NCBI GenBank assembly: GCA_030673585.1
Contig: DAOVIU010000089.1
Location: forward strand, 1 to 6,021
Origin: Pseudomonadota bacterium
GTDB lineage: Bacteria; Desulfobacterota; BSN033; G020346125
Direction: 5' to 3'
Length of the DNA stretch: 6,021 nucleotides
Position numbers and translations under genes: made by a program
Notes under the pieces: model-generated
The model's input: only the letters and a program-made list of their open reading frames with translations
Databases searched by the model: none
What the model was told of the DNA's origin: nothing
Shown here: positions 4,873 to 6,021 of the stretch, piece after piece
How positions within the stretch are numbered: position 1 is the stretch's first letter
Layout: every line of letters begins with the position of its first letter

Positions 4873-5685
4873 ATGCAAGATATATTGCAGAAATTGACGG
4901 ATATCGAAAAAGAGGGACGGCAAGCGGCCTTGGCCATCGTGGTCCATACAAAGGGGTCAACCCCGAGGAAAGCGGGGGCCAAGATGATCGTCATGGAGGA
5001 TGGGAGTACCTTTGGAACCCTGGGTGGTGGCGGTCTGGAGAAAAAGGTCATCGAGGAATCCCTTGAAGCCCTGAAGGGGGGGAAAACGAAGCTGACATCC
5101 TTTACCCTCGAAGGTGACTTGGACATGATGTGTGGGGGTGAGATTGACGTCTATATCGAGCCCATCAACCAGCCGGCGAAGCTCATCATATTCGGTGCTG
5201 GTCACCTTACGAGGGCTCTGGCCCCCTTGATGCGGTCGATGGGCTTTCGGGTGACCGTGGTAGAGGATAATCCCGAAGTGCTAGGAGATGATCGCCTCGC
5301 GGATATCGAAGAGGTTAAGTCGGAGGATATGGGGTCTTACGCGGAAAAGCTTCCCCCCGAGAGCAACGCATACATTGTAATCGTTACCCGGGGATTCTCA
5401 AAGGACAAGGCCGTCCTCGAACACACCATCGGAAAGGATTTTCGCTATGTGGGGATGGTCGGGAGCGGGAAAAAAATTGGGACCATCAAGGAAGACCTGA
5501 TTTCGAAGGGAATTGAGAGGGAATGTTTCTCCAAACTCCACGCCCCCATAGGCCTGGATATTGGGGCGGAGACGCCCGAGGAGATTGCCCTCAGCATTGC
5601 GGCCGAAATTCTCTCTGTCAAAAAAGGCAAGCCCCCGTCTCGGACGCGTGGAGCTTCCTCAAGGAGCGTGGAAAAGGGTGAGTAG
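4873..5685 (+). CDS. XdhC/CoxI-family molybdenum hydroxylase maturation protein
   Basis: A 270-residue cytosolic protein. XdhC-type proteins bind molybdenum cofactor and promote its sulfuration before insertion into xanthine dehydrogenase-like enzymes. The N-terminal domain (about 1-100) has HTKGSTPRKAGAKM (25-38), GTLGGGGLE (48-56) and MCGGEIDVYIEPI (86-98) with Cys87, the usual conserved Cys of the family. The C-terminal Rossmann domain (about 102-250) begins KLIIFGAGHLTRAL (103-116), with the GxGxxxxxL fingerprint, and ends with HAPIGLDIGAETPEEIALSIAAEI (two adjacent signature motifs, 223-245). A charged tail follows. The start has AGGGG 6 nt upstream. The gene lies 90 bp after the MauE-like gene, so it may have its own promoter. 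No hydroxylase subunits are in the window. XdhC-like proteins also occur with selenium-dependent molybdenum hydroxylases, which would fit a selenium-using host, but nothing here proves that link. Confidence 0.92.
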   Translation: MQDILQKLTDIEKEGRQAALAIVVHTKGSTPRKAGAKMIVMEDGSTFGTLGGGGLEKKVIEESLEALKGGKTKLTSFTLEGDLDMMCGGEIDVYIEPINQPAKLIIFGAGHLTRALAPLMRSMGFRVTVVEDNPEVLGDDRLADIEEVKSEDMGSYAEKLPPESNAYIVIVTRGFSKDKAVLEHTIGKDFRYVGMVGSGKKIGTIKEDLISKGIERECFSKLHAPIGLDIGAETPEEIALSIAAEILSVKKGKPPSRTRGASSRSVEKGE

Positions 5686-5715
5686 GGAGGCCTCCGCCAG
5701 AGGATAAGAAATCTT

Positions 5716-6021
5716 ATGGGCCCGATAATATTTCAGATTGGTCCCCTGAGCATCCGGTGGTATGGTGTGCTCATCATGGCCGGGGTAATCCTCGGACTGG
5801 TCCTGGCAGGGCGGGAAGCCAAACGGCAGGCAGTGAACATCGAGCTCATCTACGATCTATTTTTCTATATGCTCGTAAGCGCCGTTGTGGGAGCACGGCT
5901 CTACTATGTCATCTTCTCCTGGGATCTGTACCGGAATAACCTAAAGGAGATCTTCGCCTTCTGGCACGGGGGACTCGCTATCCATGGAGCAGTTGTCGGC
6001 GGAGTTGTTTCGGCATTGATC
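5716..6021 (+). CDS. lgt: Prolipoprotein diacylglyceryl transferase (partial, 3' end off the right edge)
   Basis: Lgt is an inner-membrane enzyme that moves a diacylglyceryl group from phosphatidylglycerol to the lipobox cysteine of prolipoproteins. The first 102 codons are present and open to the edge. The start MGPIIFQIGPLSIRWYGVLI matches the family opening, including the conserved Tyr16. A first membrane helix follows (17-32), then GARLYYVIF (59-67) and FWHGGLAIHGAVVGG (82-96), with the conserved His90 region. The catalytic and signature Arg/Asn/Glu residues of later segments lie outside the window. The ATG at 5716 gives the normal N-terminus, although the nearest GAGG is 12 nt upstream, a weak spacing. 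It begins 30 nt after XdhC and could be read from the same transcript. Confidence 0.95.
   Translation, partial: MGPIIFQIGPLSIRWYGVLIMAGVILGLVLAGREAKRQAVNIELIYDLFFYMLVSAVVGARLYYVIFSWDLYRNNLKEIFAFWHGGLAIHGAVVGGVVSALI

Noticed and set aside
5686..5695. GGAGGCCTCC perfect palindrome between the XdhC gene and lgt
   Set aside because: It has no loop and no following T-run, so it is neither a terminator nor a clear regulatory site; probably chance in a GC-rich gap.

Overview
The window reads as a contiguous piece of a Gram-negative bacterial chromosome. It has moderately high GC, short intergenic gaps, a prolipoprotein diacylglyceryl transferase, an exported protein with a Sec-type signal peptide and an inner-membrane-anchored rhodanese. 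The gene set (LexA with a RecA-like partner, CysE, an IscU/NifU scaffold, a rhodanese next to a MauE/DoxX-like protein, XdhC, and a selenoprotein) resembles selenium-using Desulfobacterota (old Deltaproteobacteria) or nearby phyla. That placement is an inference; there is no rRNA or other marker here to fix it.

Left part, minus strand (1-1349): an SOS-type unit. lexA (686-1297) has a near-consensus sigma-70 promoter whose 17-bp spacer is almost entirely an 18-bp imperfect palindrome, a strong candidate for the LexA operator. Six bases after the lexA stop begins a second minus-strand gene that runs off the left edge. It has a RecA/Rad51-like core but no recognisable Walker A lysine, so it looks like an ImuA/RecA-paralogue-type SOS partner.

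Middle, plus strand (1463-2580): cysE (serine acetyltransferase) overlaps the start of an IscU/NifU-like Fe-S scaffold gene that keeps its three cysteines but has Pro where IscU has the conserved His before the third cysteine.

Main find (2646-3764): an exported selenoprotein. An ORF with a good ribosome binding site and a signal peptide reaches an in-frame UGA at 2772-2774, giving the motif Cys-Pro-Thr-Sec. The same frame then continues for 329 codons with family-consistent sequence. A hairpin starting 19 nt after the UGA has the GGUU...ACC stem, bulged U and GG-starting loop of the E. coli fdhF SECIS element. The protein belongs to the 5'-nucleotidase/UshA-like metallophosphatase superfamily, but most of the usual metal-ligand motifs are replaced. 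A redox CxxU site therefore seems to sit on a degenerate phosphatase fold. A routine gene caller would truncate the gene or miss its first 50 codons.

Right part, plus strand: the selenoprotein gene overlaps (ATGA) a membrane-anchored, probably periplasmic rhodanese. This is followed closely by a four-helix MauE/DoxX-like membrane protein with a CGC motif. I infer that these three form a periplasmic thiol/selenol or persulfide relay. After a 90-bp gap come an XdhC/CoxI-family protein (molybdenum hydroxylase maturation) and the 5' part of lgt, which runs off the right edge. No RNA genes, CRISPR arrays, insertion sequences or origin were seen.
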